From assembly GCA_964653285.1 (NCBI GenBank), contig CAZZEX010000015.1:4432-68431 (forward strand): 64,000 nt of DNA. Direction: 5' to 3'. The position numbers and the translations under genes were made by a program. This document shows, piece by piece, positions 39,764 to 50,149 of this stretch (position 1 is the stretch's first letter; every line of letters begins with the position of its first letter). The notes under the pieces were generated by a model. The model saw only the letters and a program-made list of their open reading frames with translations. It was not told the DNA's origin and ran no database searches. This DNA comes from CAZZEX01 sp964653285. Lineage in GTDB: Bacteria > Chloroflexota > Anaerolineae > B4-G1.

Positions 39764-42373
39764 CTATTCTGCTTTCACATCACTAAAGAAGATCTTGTCA
39801 CTGCTGACATCAGCAGGCTGACCAACAACTTCAAACGCGCCAGTGAGCGGTAAATGTTGCGAGGAATTGCCAACCATCACTTCAACCGTCCCTGGTTGAA
39901 TTCCGTACCGCATCACCTCATCGTAAAAACCAAGCTGATTGGTGTATAGGGTAAAGGTCACCGTTTTGCGCTCCCCCGGCTGTAAGGTGATGCGCTTGAA
40001 CCCTTTTAGCCCCTTGATGGGGCGGGGGACGGTGGCGTCACGATGACGTACATACAGTTGAACCACCTCATCGCCGGCACAGTCACTGGTGTTGGTTACA
40101 TCAACACTGACGGCAACTTTGCCCCCCACTTTAACTTCTGATCGGTCAACGTGCAGATTGTCGAACTCAAACCTGGCGTAGCTCAACCCATAGCCAAAGG
40201 GGAAGAGAGGCTCTCCTTGGAAGTAGCGATAGGTGCGGCTTTCCACCTGATAGTCTTCAAAGGGAGGCAAGTCCTCTACCGATTTGTAGAACGTGACGGG
40301 TAGCCGTCCGGCAGGGTTATAGTCGCCGAATAGAACGTCTGCGAGGGCTTCTCCCCCTGCCTGACCGGGATACCAGGCCTCGACGATAGCCGGGACGTGT
40401 TCTGCCGCCCAATTCACAGCCAGCGCGCTTCCGTTCAGCAACACCAGTACCGTTGGCTTGCCCAGGGCGTGGATCTGCTTGAGGAGTTCTTCTTGAGGGC
40501 GCGGCAGCTTGATGTCGGTCCGGTCGCCGCCAGCAAAGCCTTCCACGTGAACCGGCATTTCCTCGCCTTCCAGAGCGGGGGAAAGCCCCATCACTACCAC
40601 TACGACCTCAGCCTTTTGAGCGACTTCAACTGCACTGGAAATATACTCGGTGTCGGGAACAGACCAGACAAGCTTCACCTGCGGATCGAGGCCCTGGCTC
40701 ACATAGTCTAACTGGATGTCGTAAAGCCGACCGGCCTCCAGTTCAATCTCTTTGGTTTGGAGAATGGGATGGTGAATGCCTTTGTACTGTGCTATCAGTT
40801 CGCCATCCAGATAGAGGCTGTATGCGCTGAAGCCATTGACACCGAGCTTGTAAGTGCCGCTCTTAGGGGGGACGAGAAAGCCGGTCCAACGTACAGCAAA
40901 ATGATCTCCCCATTGTCCCGTCAGCGGGGTGGTGTCTTTCCAGATGAAATCAACAACACGGTCAACCTGACTCAACACAGGCTCATCCTCGAACTTTGGA
41001 TTGCCGTAGTAGGCAGCCGTCAGTCCCTTTTCGTTCGCCTCGGCATTTGTCGGGCGCAGGTAGGTAGACGGAATCACCTTCAGTGGAGGAACACCGTCGG
41101 CGATAGCGCAACCTTGCGCGTAATAGAGCCTGGCAGAAGGCGCGATCTTCTTACGAATACCCTCCAGGGGGGTGGTGGCTTTGACCGGTGTGCCATTGTA
41201 GTTACCCAGCAGTACCTGGAGGTCGTCGGCGTTGGGTCCGATGACGGCAACCGACTCGATGGTTTTGCGCAAGGGCAGTAAATTGTCCTCATTCTTGAGC
41301 AGCACGATGGACTCCCGCGCCGCCTGTAGCGCCAGCGCGCGATGTTCTGGAGAATCGACAATTTCGTAGGGGGTCTGAGTGTAGAGAACTTGCTCAGGAG
41401 GATCGAACATACCCAAACGGAAGCGCGCGGTGAAAAGCCGCTTGACGGCACGGTTGATGATGTCTTCGGAAATCAACCCTTGTTCCACGGCCTCGAGCAG
41501 GGCCGGATACACCTCACCGCAGTTGAGCTCGCAGCCGTTCTCCACGGCCAGGGCCGCTGCTTCCTCTGGTGTATCCACGACCTCGTGGTGGGCGTAGATG
41601 TCGTAAATGGCCCAGCAGTCGGATACCACGTACCCGTCGAAACCCCATTCCTGGCGGAGGATCTTTTCCAGCAGCGTCGCGCTGGCGCAGCAGGGTTCGC
41701 CATTGGTGCGGTTGTAAGCGCCCATCACGGAGACGGCTTTGGCCTCCCTCACGCAGGCCTCAAAGGCAGGCAGATAGGTTTCTCGTAAGTCGCGCTCACT
41801 AACCTGTGCGTCAAAGTGATGCCGGTCCAACTCCGGGCCACTATGAACGGCGAAATGCTTGGGCGTCGCGACCAACTTGAGGTAGTGTGGGTTGTCGCCC
41901 TGGAGCCCTTTGACAAAAGACACGCCCATCGAGGCTGTGAGGTAGGGGTCCTCCCCGTAGGTCTCCTGACCTCGTCCCCAGCGGGGATCGCGGAAGATGT
42001 TGATGTTGGGCGACCAGAAGGTCAAGCCGGTGTAGATCTCACGGATGCCGCGCCGGGCTGCTTCGTGATGTTTGGCCCGGGCTTCGTCGGAGATGGCCGT
42101 CGCGACCTGGTGCATCAGGTCGGGGTTCCAGGTCGCGGCCAGGCCGATGGCCTGCGGGAACACCGTGGCCACCCCAGCCCGGCCTACGCCGTGCAGGCAT
42201 TCGTTCCACCAGTTGTACGCCGGCACCCCCAGCCGTTCGATGGCGGGGGCGTCGTGTACCATCTGAGAGATCTTTTCCTCCAGCGTCATTTGAGAAACCA
42301 GATCGTCCACCCGCTCTTTGGGTGATGCGCTGTTTTTGTATATGGAGGTGTGATTGGGATTCATAATTGTCAC
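39764..42373 (-). CDS. GH3 beta-glucosidase/beta-xylosidase with PA14 insert
   Basis: About 869 aa from GTG 42373, which has GGGAGGAA eight bases upstream; ATG 42364 is the alternative. The N-terminal GH3 barrel has YNWWNECLHGVG, WSPNINIFRDPRWGRGQETYGEDP, LVATPKHFAVHSG and the nucleophile Asp in GFDGYVVSDCWAIYD. A PA14 domain follows (GLTAAYYGN...VRWTGFLVPPKSGTYKLGVNG), then the second GH3 domain and a C-terminal FnIII-like part. No signal peptide is seen, so it probably cleaves imported oligosaccharides. No stop separates it from the upstream ATPase frame. Confidence 0.85.
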   Translation of the reverse strand: MTIMNPNHTSIYKNSASPKERVDDLVSQMTLEEKISQMVHDAPAIERLGVPAYNWWNECLHGVGRAGVATVFPQAIGLAATWNPDLMHQVATAISDEARAKHHEAARRGIREIYTGLTFWSPNINIFRDPRWGRGQETYGEDPYLTASMGVSFVKGLQGDNPHYLKLVATPKHFAVHSGPELDRHHFDAQVSERDLRETYLPAFEACVREAKAVSVMGAYNRTNGEPCCASATLLEKILRQEWGFDGYVVSDCWAIYDIYAHHEVVDTPEEAAALAVENGCELNCGEVYPALLEAVEQGLISEDIINRAVKRLFTARFRLGMFDPPEQVLYTQTPYEIVDSPEHRALALQAARESIVLLKNEDNLLPLRKTIESVAVIGPNADDLQVLLGNYNGTPVKATTPLEGIRKKIAPSARLYYAQGCAIADGVPPLKVIPSTYLRPTNAEANEKGLTAAYYGNPKFEDEPVLSQVDRVVDFIWKDTTPLTGQWGDHFAVRWTGFLVPPKSGTYKLGVNGFSAYSLYLDGELIAQYKGIHHPILQTKEIELEAGRLYDIQLDYVSQGLDPQVKLVWSVPDTEYISSAVEVAQKAEVVVVVMGLSPALEGEEMPVHVEGFAGGDRTDIKLPRPQEELLKQIHALGKPTVLVLLNGSALAVNWAAEHVPAIVEAWYPGQAGGEALADVLFGDYNPAGRLPVTFYKSVEDLPPFEDYQVESRTYRYFQGEPLFPFGYGLSYARFEFDNLHVDRSEVKVGGKVAVSVDVTNTSDCAGDEVVQLYVRHRDATVPRPIKGLKGFKRITLQPGERKTVTFTLYTNQLGFYDEVMRYGIQPGTVEVMVGNSSQHLPLTGAFEVVGQPADVSSDKIFFSDVKAE

Positions 42374-43360
42374 GATTGTCTTCCTCCCTTCTCGAGGGTA
42401 CTTCCCGGTGTACTTGTGACACTTGACGAGCACGTCGTCAACATACAAATCCTCGGGTACTTGGCTCTTGCATTTCTCCATTACGTCAGGGCATCTTCCC
42501 GCAAACCTGCAGCCTTCTCTCAAGTATTCTTCATGTTCAAAGTCAGAAAGTGTGACCGTCTTGTTCCATCGCTTTTTTGGATCCGCTTCAGGGATGGATT
42601 CTCGAAGAAGTCTTGTGTATGGGTGTTTGGGGTCCATCAACACCCGCTCCACGGGCCCCATTTCAACGATGTTCCCTCTGAACATGATGGCGATTCGATC
42701 GCTCACATAGTAGGCGGTTGCCAGATCGTGTGTAATGTATAGCACACTCAGGCCAAACTCTTCCTTGAGCGTTTTGAACAGATTCACGATCGACATTCTC
42801 AAAGAAGCATCGACCATCGAAACGGGTTCGTCCGCGACCAGGAGAGTTGGGTTTGTCAGCAAGGCCCTGGCTATGGAAATCCTCTGCAGTTGCCCTCCAG
42901 AGAACTCGCTTGGATACTTGCCAGAGAACTCTTCGTATGAAAGACCTACGGCACTCAGCTTCTCCTCGATCAGTCTTATTGCCTCTCCATTGTTTCCTGC
43001 CAACCTGAAATTCTGGATGGTCTCAAAGAAATACCGATCGACCCTTCGGAGCGGGTTGAATGTCCCAAACGGGTCCTGGAAGATCGCCTGCACGCCTTCT
43101 GTGAACCAGACCTTCCTGCCTTTCGATTCCCCGCCCCTCTTGCCCTTGTGCACGACGGCACCTGAGGTGGGTTCCTCAAAGCCCAGAATCATTCTGGCTA
43201 CAGTTGTTTTCCCACAGCCGCTTTCACCGGCCAAGCAAAAGATCTCTGCCGGTTTGACGTAAAACGACACATTGTCGGTTGCCGTTATCCTGATCCTCGA
43301 GATCATGCTCCCCAAGGAGAAGACTTTCGTCAAATGCTCGACTTCAAGAAGCTTTTCCAT
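42374..43360 (-). CDS. Oligosaccharide/peptide ABC ATPase (DppF type), open into GH3
   Basis: About 330 aa from ATG 43360 (GGAGAAG before it). Walker A is GESGCGKTT, signature FSGGQLQRISIARAL, Walker B LLVADEPVSMVDAS; the C-terminal oligopeptide-transporter motif with cysteines GCRFAGRCPDVMEKCKSQ and VKCHKY is present. Homologues stop a few residues after this; here the frame continues without a stop through 17 more codons into the GH3 gene, so a 1,198-aa fusion could be made. The 5' end overlaps the previous ATPase gene by 17 bp. The sequence resembles oligosaccharide transporters of Thermotogae. Confidence 0.85.
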
Positions 43361-44351
43361 CTTCTCCTTCTCCGACCAACCAGCAGGCGACTTTGTGGTT
43401 GGTATCCAGGTCAATGGAGCCTGGCATCTGTTTGGTGCAGATGTCGAAGACGTAGGGGCACCTGGGGTGGAAAGGGCAACCGCTGGGGAGATTTATAAGA
43501 GAAGGCGGACTTCCAGGTACGCTCTCCCGGGTCGTTTTGTCCCCAAACCTCGGCAGAGAGTTGATCAAATACCTGGTGTAGGGATGGAGAGGATTCTCAA
43601 AGATATCTGCGGTCGTCGCTTCTTCAACCATCATTCCGGCGTACATGATACCGATCCGATCGGCGACATTAGCCTGAACGCCCATGTCGTGCGTGACAAG
43701 GATGATCGTGTTTTTCAGTTTTTCTTGAATGCCCTTTAGAAGTTGCACGACTCCCCTTTGGACAACGACGTCGAGTGCCGTCGTGGGCTCATCACCGATG
43801 ATGATCCGGGGCTTCAGAAGCGCTGCCAGGGCGATCGTAACTCGTTGTCTCATTCCACCGGACAACTGGTGTGGATAAGCATCCAGGATCTTCAGCGGCA
43901 GTCCCAACTCCGTAATATGTCTCTTGGCGATCTCGAAGGCTTCCTCCCTAGTCTTTCCGCTCACGTGGCTCGCGATGAAATCCCGGTAGGTCTCTTTCAG
44001 CTTGATCACTGGATTGAGAACGCTCATCGAACCCTGCGGAACGTAGGAAACATACTCCCAGCGTAGCCTTCTCTTCTCCTCTGCGCTGAGAGAAGAGACT
44101 TCGATCTCCTCGTCGTTCACACGGTAATAGACCTTCCCTCCGATCAGCCTCAACGGTGGCTCGATGGCGGCATAGAGCGCTTTCAACAGTGTCGTCTTTC
44201 CGCACCCGCTTTCGCCGGCAATTCCATAGACTTCGTTCTCCCTGATATCGAGATCAACCTCGTTGACTGCCTTTACTACCTTTCGAGTCCCGAGAACGTC
44301 GAGCACGTAGAAGGCTTTCAACTGTTCAGTCCGAAGTATTGTCGTGTTCAT
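43344..44351 (-). CDS. Oligosaccharide/peptide ABC ATPase (DppD type)
   Basis: A 335-aa protein from ATG 44351 (GAGGGTGG site); the longer frame to 44441 overlaps the permease gene. Walker A GESGCGKTT, Q-loop YVPQGSMSVLNP, signature LSGGMRQRVTIALAL, Walker B IIIGDEPTTALD, and the C-terminal oligopeptide motif PSGCPFHPRCPYVFDICTKQ. It pairs with the DppF-type ATPase. Confidence 0.9.
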   Translation of the reverse strand: MNTTILRTEQLKAFYVLDVLGTRKVVKAVNEVDLDIRENEVYGIAGESGCGKTTLLKALYAAIEPPLRLIGGKVYYRVNDEEIEVSSLSAEEKRRLRWEYVSYVPQGSMSVLNPVIKLKETYRDFIASHVSGKTREEAFEIAKRHITELGLPLKILDAYPHQLSGGMRQRVTIALAALLKPRIIIGDEPTTALDVVVQRGVVQLLKGIQEKLKNTIILVTHDMGVQANVADRIGIMYAGMMVEEATTADIFENPLHPYTRYLINSLPRFGDKTTRESVPGSPPSLINLPSGCPFHPRCPYVFDICTKQMPGSIDLDTNHKVACWLVGEGEDGKAS

Positions 44352-44358
44352 ACCACCC

Positions 44359-45213
44359 TCACTGCGCCCCGACGCGTTGGATCCGTGTTCTTGGATCGAG
44401 ATATTCGCTGACGCTGACCGAGAGCCAGTACAAGGCCACAAACAGGAGCACCGATAGGATGATAGGCGTCAATATCCACCACCAGTATCCAAGCAACATC
44501 GCCTGATAGCTGATCGCCCATTGGAGCATCGTCCCGAGCGTCGGGATGTCCATGTTCACGAGGCCAAGAATAGCGAGCGTGATCTCCATCCCAATCGCCC
44601 AGGCCATGTTGTTGATCAGGGTGGAGAAGATCAGGGGCGTGGCAAAGGGCATGTACTCTTTCAGTACGAGACGCAGCGTGCCTGTTCCAGAGAGAATGGC
44701 CGTCTGTGTGAACTCTCGTTCGCGCAAACTCAATATCTGCGACCGGATCACCCGTGCATCCCAGGCCCATCCGAAGAACGCGAGCAAAAGCCCCAATGTC
44801 ACGAGGTTCATCATATCCCGCACCAACATCGCCAGCATCACGATGATGAGGAACAACGGTATCACCAGCAGGCTGTCGCTGATGAACATCAGGACTCTGT
44901 CCGTGCCTCTTCCCTTGTAGCCGGCAATCATCCCAACCAAAACAGCGACGACACGCGACACCGTTCCCGCGATCACCGAGATGATCAGCGAGTTGCGCAC
45001 AGCGAACGCCGCTTGCCAGAAGACGTCTTGTCCCTTGGAGCTGGTTCCCAGCAAATAGGTGCGCGATGGTTTTAGATCCCTCGGAACGACTCCCCAGAAG
45101 GTCGGGTCGTGGGGAGAAAAGATGGTGAGGAGCGCAAGCGCGAGCAGCATGCACAGGACGCAAAAGCTCAACGCAAACCTGTAATCTTTGAAGAGATCTC
45201 TGAGTATTCTCAA
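44359..45213 (-). CDS. Oligosaccharide/peptide ABC permease (DppC type)
   Basis: A 284-aa membrane protein with six helices, an early LLGTSSKGQDVFWQ motif typical of DppC/OppC and a coupling loop near REFTQTAILSGTGTLRLVLKEYMP. It probably starts at a TTG with AAGGGG before it. It ends eight bases before the DppD-type gene. Confidence 0.88.
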   Translation of the reverse strand: MRILRDLFKDYRFALSFCVLCMLLALALLTIFSPHDPTFWGVVPRDLKPSRTYLLGTSSKGQDVFWQAAFAVRNSLIISVIAGTVSRVVAVLVGMIAGYKGRGTDRVLMFISDSLLVIPLFLIIVMLAMLVRDMMNLVTLGLLLAFFGWAWDARVIRSQILSLREREFTQTAILSGTGTLRLVLKEYMPFATPLIFSTLINNMAWAIGMEITLAILGLVNMDIPTLGTMLQWAISYQAMLLGYWWWILTPIILSVLLFVALYWLSVSVSEYLDPRTRIQRVGAQ

Positions 45214-45225
45214 GGTCTGTGCCCC

Positions 45226-46233
45226 TTACGTGTATCTGACCCTCGGATCGAAGAGGGGATACAGCAGATCGATGACGAGAATCGCCGTCGTGATGGCGAC
45301 AATCGAAAGGGCCGTGATTCCCATGATCAGGTTATAGTCCCCGGTGACGATGGCGTTGTAAAGCAGTGTGCCGAGACCGGGGTAGGAGAAGACAATCTCT
45401 GTGATCAGTGCACCGCTGAAAATCTGTCCGAGCGACAGTGCAAGATTCGTGATCTGCGGAAGCATCGCGTTCCGGATCACGTACCTCGACACGATCCTTC
45501 CTTCTTTGACGCCGCCGAACTTGGCGTATTGAACGAAATCTTCGGCGTTGACGTTCTGCACGATCAGCTTCATCGTCTGGAAGTTGACCGCTCCGCCGAG
45601 GATGGTCAGCGACAGGGCCGGCAGGGACGAATGCCAGAGAACATCCTTTATAAAGGGCCAATTGAAGGTCACCTTTCTCCCAATGCTGGTCCCCCCGGAA
45701 ACCGGGAACCACCTGATGACGTAGGCCAACAGAAGAAGAAGGGCAAAGGCAAAGATGTAGTACGGCAGCGGCCGGACGATCATGGCCACGGTATCCAGGG
45801 CCCGCGACCAGCGCTTGCGGGAAAAGTATCCGGCCAATCCTCCAATGATGTTCCCCATTGTCCAGGAGAAGAACGTCGTCGTCAACAACAGGCCCAAGGT
45901 CCAGGGAAGTGATATTTTGATCAGTTCGATCACCGGCGTCGGGAACTGGAAGAAAGAGACCCCAAAATCCCCCCGGAACAACCTCTGCCAGAACGCGATG
46001 TACTGCTCGAACATCGATCCTTGGAGCCCATACATCTCGGTCAGGTCCTCGATCATTGCTTCCACGGACGCGGGGTCCAGGTAGGATCCCTGCGACCTGA
46101 GCTGGGTAATCGTCCGCTCCACTGGATCCGATGGCGTCAAACGAGGGATAATGAACACAGCCGTGATCCCCAGGAAGATCACCAGGAAGTATTGAATTAG
46201 CCGTGGAATGAGATATCGTTTTATGAACGCCAA
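45226..46233 (-). CDS. Oligosaccharide/peptide ABC permease (DppB type)
   Basis: A 335-aa membrane protein with six helices. N-terminal LIPRLIQYFLVIFLGITAVFIIPRLTPSDP is the DppB start; the coupling loop is VQYAKFGGVKEGRIVSRYVIRNAMLP and VFSYPGLGTLLYNAI follows. The start is TTG with AGGAGGG before it. It follows the binding-protein gene by about 100 bp and precedes the DppC-type gene by 12 bp. Confidence 0.9.
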   Translation of the reverse strand: MAFIKRYLIPRLIQYFLVIFLGITAVFIIPRLTPSDPVERTITQLRSQGSYLDPASVEAMIEDLTEMYGLQGSMFEQYIAFWQRLFRGDFGVSFFQFPTPVIELIKISLPWTLGLLLTTTFFSWTMGNIIGGLAGYFSRKRWSRALDTVAMIVRPLPYYIFAFALLLLLAYVIRWFPVSGGTSIGRKVTFNWPFIKDVLWHSSLPALSLTILGGAVNFQTMKLIVQNVNAEDFVQYAKFGGVKEGRIVSRYVIRNAMLPQITNLALSLGQIFSGALITEIVFSYPGLGTLLYNAIVTGDYNLIMGITALSIVAITTAILVIDLLYPLFDPRVRYT

Positions 46234-46334
46234 CGCTGTTCCCTCCTCTGCTTCTCCATCTGTTGAAAGAGATTCCCCGGACGGGCTCTGCCTACGGCGA
46301 CCCGCCCGGGGAAATTGGAGCGATGTCTTAGGAA

Positions 46335-48362
46335 CTAATTCCCGGTGGGTTCCAGGAACGGCATCATGTACTTGAAGGGTCCCCAGTGTGAATAGGGCTG
46401 AGTGTAGGGATTTTCACTACCGGGCCAGTTGGTCCAGTAGTACTGGTCCCATGAGAGAAAACCGATATACCCAAACGTCGGAATGCCCGGCATGGCTTCG
46501 ACTGCCAGTTTCAAGCCCTCGGTACCGATGGCGATGACCTGTTCCGAGTCCGCGGGGTCGGTCTCGCGCAGCCGCTTGATGACGTCGTCCATCTCCGGGG
46601 ATGACCAACGGGAGGTGTGTCCCTTGGTCAGCGTTCCGATATCCTCGACGTACGCCGAGTTGTAAAAGTCCAGAACCCGGTACAGGTCCGCGCCAGCGCC
46701 CCATGGCTCCTGAGCCGGCCATGCGCCCGAAACATCGTAGTCACCGTTCTGTGTCAACGCTGACAGCTGGTCCGTCGGGACTTGCACAGCGTCTATACCG
46801 AACTGCTTCCACTGCTGTACGGCCGCAGCCGCGTTCTTGAACTCCAGGTGGGACATATCGGATCGGCACAGGACCTCGATCTTCCAGGGGGTACCGTCCG
46901 GCAGGAGCCACATGCCGTCTGCGTCCTTCGAGAAGCCATGCTTCTCAAGGAGTTTCGCGGCCTCGTCGGGCGCGTACTTGTACCAGCCGTACCCGAACGT
47001 CTGAGCTATGACAGCAGGATCCTCCGAAACGACGTAACCCCGATCTTTTACGTATTCGACCAGCCGGTTCGGGGCATCTGGGTCGTACGGCTTAAAGGTC
47101 TCGCCGTTGCCCAGGTCCAGTGTAAAGTCCGACAACCACTGCTGCATCGGTTCGATGTAGTCCTTGGGATAGGGACCGAGTGACGGGACGTGAACCGGGC
47201 TCAACGTGCCAGTACCGTCAACGGCTTGACCTTCGTGCTCGACGATGTCGATCGCCAGCAGGAGCGCCCAGCGGACGTCAGGGTTGTCGTACGGTTCCCT
47301 GTACGTGTTGAACGTGAGTCCAGTAAGGGCGGGGTCGTTGTTCACGACCCACGGGAAGGTCGGCTGATAGGCGCGGTTCGTTTCGCCCTGGGCCAGCGCA
47401 GCCTTAAGACCCTCGGCCGAGAGATCCACGGCGTCGAGCTGGTGTGTCAACTGAGCCAAGATCTTGGCCCCCTCGTTGGCGAAAGCCTGAAAGACGACGT
47501 ACTGGGGCTTTGGCTCGCCGTAGAGGATGCCCGTCGGGCTCTTGTCCCAATCCGCCCTCTTCTCCCAGATGGTCCAGTACCCGGCCGGGTCGTAGCTGTG
47601 CAGCTTGTACGGCCCAGTCCCGACGAATGGATCAAACTCGAACGTGACCGGATCTTCCACACCTTCAAAGATGTGCTTCGGCATGATCCACGCGCAGCCC
47701 CAGCGGTCGAGGAACGTCGTATGGAACCGCGAGTTCGACTGCGTCAGCTCGAACACGACCGTATAGTCGTCAGGAGCGGATACACTGGCGACGTTGTCGA
47801 CGAAGAAGTTGTGGTCGTTAAAGCCCTCGTACGCCATTACTGTCTCGATCGTAAAGACCACATCGGCCGAAGTGAACGGCGTGCCGTCGTCCCACGCGAC
47901 GCCTTCACGCAGAGGGATCGTCACTTGGGTAAAGTCGTCGTTGTAAACGGGATCGCCCGCGGCGAGTCCATTGATGATCTCGCCGGTGGCAAAGTCAATA
48001 GACCACAGCGGTTCGTTGGCCAGGTTCTGCATGCCGCGATCTCGCCACTTCCAACCAACCCACCTGTTAAAGTTGCTGGGAGCTCCAACGCGCCCCGTGA
48101 GTATGCCGACAATCAGTGTCTCGCTTCTGGGCAGAACGCCGAGCACAGCGGGCGCTTCTACTTTCTCCACTGGGGGAGGCGTGGCCGTCACGACGACCTC
48201 TCGCTCCTCGATCACGGTCTCGACCACCGGGGTTCCTGCGACCTCGACGATACGCGTGACCTCCACCTCTTCCTTGATGATCTCGGGCGTTGGCGTTGTA
48301 CAGGCGGTCATCAGACTCAAGGCCACCAATAGACTGACTGTAAACAGAATTGACTTACGCAT
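46335..48362 (-). CDS. Extracellular solute-binding lipoprotein, SBP_bac_5 family
   Basis: A 675-aa precursor with a signal ending LMTACTTPTPE (lipobox) and a low-complexity stretch after it (IVEVAGTPVVETVIEEREVV). The mature domain has YNDDFTQVTIPLREGVAWDDGTPFTSADVVFT, the family hallmark, and VEFELTQSNSRF-like segments. AAGGAGGAA precedes the ATG. The class binds peptides or oligosaccharides; next to GH3 and xylose genes, xylo- or other oligosaccharides are likely. It heads the Dpp-type operon. The leader 48363-48591 holds a TGTGGAG/CTCCACA hairpin (48417-48435) and no gene. Confidence 0.9.
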   Translation of the reverse strand: MRKSILFTVSLLVALSLMTACTTPTPEIIKEEVEVTRIVEVAGTPVVETVIEEREVVVTATPPPVEKVEAPAVLGVLPRSETLIVGILTGRVGAPSNFNRWVGWKWRDRGMQNLANEPLWSIDFATGEIINGLAAGDPVYNDDFTQVTIPLREGVAWDDGTPFTSADVVFTIETVMAYEGFNDHNFFVDNVASVSAPDDYTVVFELTQSNSRFHTTFLDRWGCAWIMPKHIFEGVEDPVTFEFDPFVGTGPYKLHSYDPAGYWTIWEKRADWDKSPTGILYGEPKPQYVVFQAFANEGAKILAQLTHQLDAVDLSAEGLKAALAQGETNRAYQPTFPWVVNNDPALTGLTFNTYREPYDNPDVRWALLLAIDIVEHEGQAVDGTGTLSPVHVPSLGPYPKDYIEPMQQWLSDFTLDLGNGETFKPYDPDAPNRLVEYVKDRGYVVSEDPAVIAQTFGYGWYKYAPDEAAKLLEKHGFSKDADGMWLLPDGTPWKIEVLCRSDMSHLEFKNAAAAVQQWKQFGIDAVQVPTDQLSALTQNGDYDVSGAWPAQEPWGAGADLYRVLDFYNSAYVEDIGTLTKGHTSRWSSPEMDDVIKRLRETDPADSEQVIAIGTEGLKLAVEAMPGIPTFGYIGFLSWDQYYWTNWPGSENPYTQPYSHWGPFKYMMPFLEPTGN

Positions 48363-48591
48363 CGCTTCTTATTCCTCCTTGACTTTGTACAAATGGTCTG
48401 GTAAACTGTGCCCCGTGTGGAGTTTTGCTCCACATAGGTTTTGGTACAGGTCTTCCTTCTGTCAGGCAAAAGGCGAAAGTGAAGGCCTGTACATTTCATT
48501 GATCGCATCGTATCAAATTCCTCATCACCTCCTTGCCTACTGAATTGAACTGGCAAAGCATGTCATAGCCTCAGTCCAATACTCACCTCCT

Positions 48592-48817
48592 TCAAACTGT
48601 CTCAGTACTGTCGATAGTTCGACAGGAGTCCCTGACAATGAGCCGCGTGGGCATCTTGTACAGGCTACTATCCAGGGAGTTGCCTTGGATCAGGCTTATT
48701 AACATCTCTGTGACCCCGTATCCCATCCGGTCAATAGACTGGTCAACCGTTGTCAAGCTAGGATTGGTGTAGGCTGCCTCGGGGATGTTGTCAAATCCAA
48801 CTACGGATAAATATTGT
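48592..48817 (-). pseudogene. LacI-family regulator, C-terminal fragment
   Basis: The minus frame reads SVVGFDNIPEAAYTNPSLTT, then VDQSIDRMGYGVTEMLISLI and YKMPTRLIVRDSC to the TGA at 48592, the last 70 residues of a LacI repressor. Nothing of the DNA-binding part remains. It lies between the rok gene and the oligosaccharide transporter. Confidence 0.75.
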
Positions 48818-48901
48818 TAACCGAAGCCTTCTAAACCTTCGGGCCTTGCCCCCTGCCTATCTCCCGCCGACTTGACAAGTTTAGAAGATGCTGGTCAAGA
48901 A

Positions 48902-50134
48902 TCAAAGCATAGGGAGCATAGGTTCTCGTAGTATATCGTCCAGCACCAACGCAACAGCACCCATCACGCAGGCGTCTGCGCCGTGGGCCGAAGCGGCTAT
49001 TTCGACAATCTCGCGGGGTTGCTCCAACGCGTGTTCCCGTACTGTCTCTTCAATCACGGGCAACAAAAAAGGACTTGCTAGACTCAAGGCTCCGCCCAAG
49101 ACCACCATTTCTGGATTGAATGTATTCACCAGGTTACTGATGCCTATGCCTAACTGGACGCCGACTTCTTCCAGCGCTGTCCGAGCTATGGGATCGCCGG
49201 CTTGGGCAGCCTGGACCACGACGCCCACGTCAATACGGCTCAAGTCGTTTTCAACGAGCGTGCCTATCTGGCTCTCTCCACCGCTCTCAAGCGCCTTCTT
49301 CACCCGGCGGACAATGGCGCGTGGCCCAACCACGGTCTCCCAGCAGCCGCGTTTGCCGCAGCCACAAAGCTCGCCGTTGGGGTCTACTGTCATGTGTCCG
49401 ACCTCGCCGGCATAGCCACTGCTGCCGCGAAAGAGTCTGCCCTTGATAATGATACCGCCTCCCAAGCCAACCCCAGCACTTAAATAAATGAGGTTTTGCA
49501 CGTTATGAGCTATGCCAAAGTAATATTCGCCCAGAGCAGCAGCGTTGGCTTCGTTCTCGACGAAGACAGGCATATCAAAACGCTGGGTCCACATCTGGCG
49601 GAAGGGAACGTCGCACCAGCCCAGGTTGGGGGCAAACACCAGGTTGCCTTGCCGGATATCTACCAGGCCAGGTACGCCCAGACCAATTCCCAAGTGCCGC
49701 AGCCCGCGCTCTTTGCCGATGCTCAGTGCTCCCTGAATGATGTCTTCAACACGTCCGATAATGATGCCCTGTTCATCTTGTGGATCAGAGGCAATGCGTT
49801 TGCGCCACAGGACGTGAGCGATGAAATCGGTCAGGACGACGGAGACGAAATCAACGCCAATCTCAACGCCCACGGCACAGCCGCCATCAGGATTGAGTTC
49901 TAGCAGCATACCAGGGCGTCCCCCCTCAGAGGGTTGCAAGCCTATTTCACGTACAAGATTCTCTTCAAGCAGATCGTTGATGACACTGGAAACAGTGCTA
50001 CGGTTTAGCCCGGTCGCTGCAGACAAGCCAGCACGAGAGAGAGACCTACGAGTCCGTAGGCAATCCATAATGAGTGAAGTGTTCAGTTTGCGGACAAGAA
50101 CTTGATCGGCGGTCGTGGAATGTGTAGACAACAT
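48902..50134 (-). CDS. xylR: ROK-family repressor, XylR type
   Basis: A 410-aa protein. N-terminal winged helix at about residues 15-75 (IMDCLRTRRSLSRAGLSAATGLNRSTVSSVINDLLEENLVREIG), then the ROK sugar-binding domain with ENEANAAALGEYYFG, GVGLGGGIIIKG and the zinc motif GHMTVDPNGELCGCGKRGCWE. It probably represses pentose genes until xylose binds. Its own promoter has an operator close to the Bacillus XylR site. The 3' end is duplicated at 39377-39704. Confidence 0.88.
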   Translation of the reverse strand: MLSTHSTTADQVLVRKLNTSLIMDCLRTRRSLSRAGLSAATGLNRSTVSSVINDLLEENLVREIGLQPSEGGRPGMLLELNPDGGCAVGVEIGVDFVSVVLTDFIAHVLWRKRIASDPQDEQGIIIGRVEDIIQGALSIGKERGLRHLGIGLGVPGLVDIRQGNLVFAPNLGWCDVPFRQMWTQRFDMPVFVENEANAAALGEYYFGIAHNVQNLIYLSAGVGLGGGIIIKGRLFRGSSGYAGEVGHMTVDPNGELCGCGKRGCWETVVGPRAIVRRVKKALESGGESQIGTLVENDLSRIDVGVVVQAAQAGDPIARTALEEVGVQLGIGISNLVNTFNPEMVVLGGALSLASPFLLPVIEETVREHALEQPREIVEIAASAHGADACVMGAVALVLDDILREPMLPML

Positions 50135-50149
50135 GTTTCTCCGCAGTAT

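Noticed and set aside
47190..48332. Plus-strand open frame of 380 codons
   Set aside because: Antisense to the SBP_bac_5 gene, which has a lipobox, family motif and ribosome site.
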